NCBI GenBank assembly: GCA_001804165.1
Contig: MHFL01000055.1
Location: 1 to 25,428, forward strand
Direction: 5' to 3'
DNA length: 25,428 bases
From: Omnitrophica bacterium RIFCSPLOWO2_01_FULL_45_10
GTDB taxonomy: Bacteria; Omnitrophota; Gorgyraeia; 2-01-FULL-45-10
Numbering within the stretch: the first letter of the stretch is position 1; each line of letters starts with the position of its first letter. Below the pieces are notes generated by a model. That model did not search any database. It saw only the letters and a list, made by a program, of their open reading frames with translations, and was not told where the DNA came from. Both the position numbers and the translations under genes were made by a program. Below, piece by piece: positions 23,742 through 25,428 of this stretch.

Positions 23742-23841
23742 GTAGCGCACCCTTAAGGGTGCGCTACAGCTGGGGATAAGTAAATAAGTAAGTATGACCA
23801 ATCTGTGAATAAATAAAAATGATCAGGCCCATCATAGAAGA
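23742..23841 (+). repeat. 100-bp direct repeat, copy 2, running into pabB
   Basis: Offset 124 bp from copy 1, 98/100 identical. Its palindrome core (23742-23767, 26 bp) is shorter, because six bases (TAGTAG) separate the left AGCTG (23732-23736) from the core. The copy ends in codon 8 of pabB. Confidence 0.9.
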
Positions 23842-25294
23842 GATAAATACTCCTCACTCCCCAGAAGACCTATTCAAAGCCCTTATCGTGAGCGCCAATT
23901 ATCCATTCTTTCTGGATAGCGGCATGGCTCATGGAAGATTGGGCGCCTACTCCTTTTTGGGGTCTGACCCATTTTTGGTATTTAAAAGCAAAAGGGATCT
24001 GATTCAATTAGAATGGAAGGATGGGAGACGAGAGCAGTTTAAATCCAATCCATTCCTCGCCCTGAAAGACATATTCAAGAAATATGATGTGCCTGCGCGT
24101 AACCCGAACCCTGAATCCCGAAACCCGAATAAATTCCCGCCCTTTACGTCCGGAGGCGTAGGGTATTTCGCATATGACCTTAAAAGTTTCATCGAGGATT
24201 TGCCCGATACGTCTTTAGATGATCTTATGCTGCCGGACTGCATCTTTGGATTTTATGACAGCGTCGTCATATGTGACAATCTAAATAAGAAGGTTTATAT
24301 CTCAAGTTCAGGACTGCCCGAGATGAATTTAACCAAGAATAGAAATAGGGCAAAGGCCCGATTAAAAGAATTTAAGAATAAAATATTGGAGGGACGAGAT
24401 GGAAAAGCGCGGAAAGACCGTAATTTGCTTCCGTGCCGATTGAGGTCAAATTTTTCCAAGGCGTCTTACATCGAGGCAATAGAGAGGGCCAAACATTATA
24501 TAAAGAAGGGCGACATATATCAGGTGAACCTGTCACAGCGCTTTGAAACGGAGCTGAATGAGGATCCGATTGAACTTTATCTCAGGCTACGGGCATATTG
24601 TCCCGCGCCGTTTTCAGCGTATCTCGACTTCAAAGATGTAAAAATCCTGAGTTCCTCTCCGGAACGGTTTCTTATGAAAAGGGGCCGATACGTTGAGACA
24701 AGGCCCATAAAAGGGACAAGGCCACGCGGAGAGGATGCCCCGAGCGATGCGGCTTTAGAGCGAGAACTGGTTAATAGCCAAAAAGACAGGGCCGAACATA
24801 TAATGATAGTGGATCTTGAGAGAAACGACCTGGGCAGGATTTGCGAGTTTGGCTCCGTAAGGCCGACCGAAGTATTCGTTTTAGAGAAATATTCCAATGT
24901 CTTTCATTTAGTCTCAACTGTCGCGGGCCGGCTGAAAAAGGGGATGGGGCCGGTAGATTGTCTTATGGCGGCTTTTCCCGGCGGTTCGATAACAGGCGCT
25001 CCTAAGATACGCTCGATGGAGATAATAGAGGAGATCGAACCGGTTAAGCGATCCATATACACGGGCGCCATAGGGTACATATCGTTCGATGGGGAGATGG
25101 ACACCTGCATTGTGATTAGGACGTTCGTGGTAAAGGACAGGAAGGCGTATTTCTCGGTTGGAGGCGGGATAGTCGCTGATTCCGATCCCGAGGCGGAATA
25201 TGAAGAGACCCTTTACAAGGCCCAAGGCCTCATGCGTTCCCTCGGCTTAGAATTTCACGCAGGTCTCGCAAAAAGAGAACTAGTCTCTATATGA
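23819..25294 (+). CDS. pabB: Aminodeoxychorismate synthase component I
   Basis: 491 residues. It aminates chorismate to 4-amino-4-deoxychorismate for folate, with ammonia from a PabA-type partner not in this window. N-terminal half: AYSFLGSDPFLVF (43-55) and GGVGYFAYDL (112-121). Chorismate domain: GDIYQVNLSQRFE (231-243), SSSPERFL (278-285), RPIKGTRPRG (295-304), MIVDLERNDLGR (329-340), FPGGSITGAPK (386-396) and GAIGY (416-420). Lys298 in PIKGT marks PabB; anthranilate synthase has Ala (PIAGT) there. Residues 93-105 (ARNPNPESRNPNK) are an extra segment encoded by a CCCGAA-type repeat. No ribosome site precedes the ATG, which lies in an AT-rich leader inside the second direct repeat. ATGA overlap with the next gene. 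Confidence 0.88.
   Translation: MIRPIIEEINTPHSPEDLFKALIVSANYPFFLDSGMAHGRLGAYSFLGSDPFLVFKSKRDLIQLEWKDGRREQFKSNPFLALKDIFKKYDVPARNPNPESRNPNKFPPFTSGGVGYFAYDLKSFIEDLPDTSLDDLMLPDCIFGFYDSVVICDNLNKKVYISSSGLPEMNLTKNRNRAKARLKEFKNKILEGRDGKARKDRNLLPCRLRSNFSKASYIEAIERAKHYIKKGDIYQVNLSQRFETELNEDPIELYLRLRAYCPAPFSAYLDFKDVKILSSSPERFLMKRGRYVETRPIKGTRPRGEDAPSDAALERELVNSQKDRAEHIMIVDLERNDLGRICEFGSVRPTEVFVLEKYSNVFHLVSTVAGRLKKGMGPVDCLMAAFPGGSITGAPKIRSMEIIEEIEPVKRSIYTGAIGYISFDGEMDTCIVIRTFVVKDRKAYFSVGGGIVADSDPEAEYEETLYKAQGLMRSLGLEFHAGLAKRELVSI
24095..24133 (+). repeat. CCCGAA-type repeat inserted in frame in pabB
   Basis: GTAACCCGAACCCTGAATCC and the following CCCGAAACCCGAA (within 24099-24129) form tandem degenerate 7-mers. 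They share GTAACCCGAA with 21041-21050. The insert adds about 13 residues without breaking the frame, between KKYDVP and FPPFTSGGVGYF. Confidence 0.65.
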
Positions 25295-25428
25295 GAAAGA
25301 GAATGGTCTGGCTCAATGGCAAATTTAGCTCTATTGATGACGCTAAAGTTTCTGTGTTCGACAGAGGATTTCTTTACGGCGACGGCCTCTTTGAGACTAT
25401 GAGGAGTTACGCGGGGAGAGTCTTTAAG
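25291..25428 (+). CDS. pabC: Aminotransferase class IV, probable aminodeoxychorismate lyase (3' cut by window)
   Basis: 46 codons are visible, open to the window end. The product begins MRKRMVWLNGKFSSIDDAKV and continues with SVFDRGFLYGDGLFETMR, the conserved opening of fold-type IV PLP enzymes (PabC, IlvE, D-amino-acid transaminase). It overlaps the pabB stop as ATGA; an alternative ATG is at 25303. Beside pabB, the 4-aminobenzoate-forming lyase is the likeliest member, but the discriminating residues and the PLP lysine lie beyond the window. Confidence 0.75.
   Translation, partial: MRKRMVWLNGKFSSIDDAKVSVFDRGFLYGDGLFETMRSYAGRVFK

Larger units (their letters stand above)
23593..23779. promoter_or_regulatory. 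Cluster of five DnaA-box-like 9-mers
   Basis: TTATCCACA (23606-23614) is a perfect E. coli-type DnaA box. One-mismatch versions lie at 23593-23601 (TTATCCGCA), and on the minus strand at 23647-23655 and 23771-23779 (TTATCCCCA) and 23720-23728 (TTATCCACT). TAGTAGTAG (23737-23745) nearby resembles a DnaA-trio. By simple base odds about 0.04 such sites are expected in this length, but two belong to a duplication. Could be a DnaA-binding control region; an origin is not established. Confidence 0.35.

Noticed and set aside
23593..23818. Definite chromosomal origin of replication
   Set aside because: Box cluster is suggestive only; no dnaA, dnaN or gyr genes nearby and genome skew cannot be seen from this window.
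23618..23841. Direct repeats as a CRISPR array
   Set aside because: Only two units of 100 bp with a 24-bp interval, and the unit includes the pabB start; no spacer series and no cas genes.
23819..25294. Anthranilate synthase component I (trpE)
   Set aside because: The diagnostic residue is Lys298 in PIKGT, as in PabB, and a PabC-like gene follows with overlap.

Overview
The window carries one co-directional (+ strand) gene block from a Gram-negative-type bacterium, about 22 genes with almost no spacing. Outer-membrane export parts (a Wza-like protein and two beta-barrels), a BY-kinase, medium GC, a bacterial deoxyhypusine-synthase homologue and pyruvoyl-dependent arginine decarboxylase together suggest an uncultivated lineage such as Candidatus Omnitrophota. 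That assignment is inference from gene content only.

Region 1 (1-1281) is the 3' end of a large YD-repeat/RHS-like surface protein. Region 2 (about 1392-12555) is a polysaccharide assembly operon behind a likely promoter at 1336-1364: a Wzx flippase, a first Wzy/ligase-type membrane protein, four glycosyltransferases (GT4, GT2, GT4, GT4), a TPR protein with a C-terminal Ca-type carbohydrate-binding-like domain, a second Wzy/ligase-type protein and the polyprenyl-phosphate sugar transferase that starts repeat-unit synthesis. Many junctions overlap as ATGA or by a few bases. A membrane-anchored HEMAH protein (12560-13207) closes this part.

Region 3 (13339-18703) is the export side: a FecR-domain protein behind a strong sigma70-like promoter, an outer-membrane barrel, a short Wza-type protein, a Wzz/BY-kinase fusion with a C-terminal tyrosine cluster, and a second barrel behind its own promoter. 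A nested palindrome lies between the FecR and barrel genes. Region 4 (18721-19959) has a stand-alone MshEN/GspE-N-like small protein, possibly a c-di-GMP receptor, and an M48 (HtpX-like) protease carrying an EF-hand loop.

Region 5 (19993-23569) is metabolic: a core-MetE-like protein, a deoxyhypusine synthase homologue, agmatinase and pyruvoyl-dependent arginine decarboxylase. The last three form a plausible arginine -> agmatine -> putrescine -> homospermidine-type polyamine route. Region 6 (23570-23818) is non-coding and unusual: a 100-bp direct repeat (98% identical, offset 124 bp) carrying a long perfect palindrome, several DnaA-box-like 9-mers and a duplicated start of pabB. Region 7 is pabB, which carries a small repeat inserted in frame, and the start of a pabC-like aminotransferase class IV gene cut by the window end. 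No tRNA, rRNA, CRISPR array or insertion sequence was seen.
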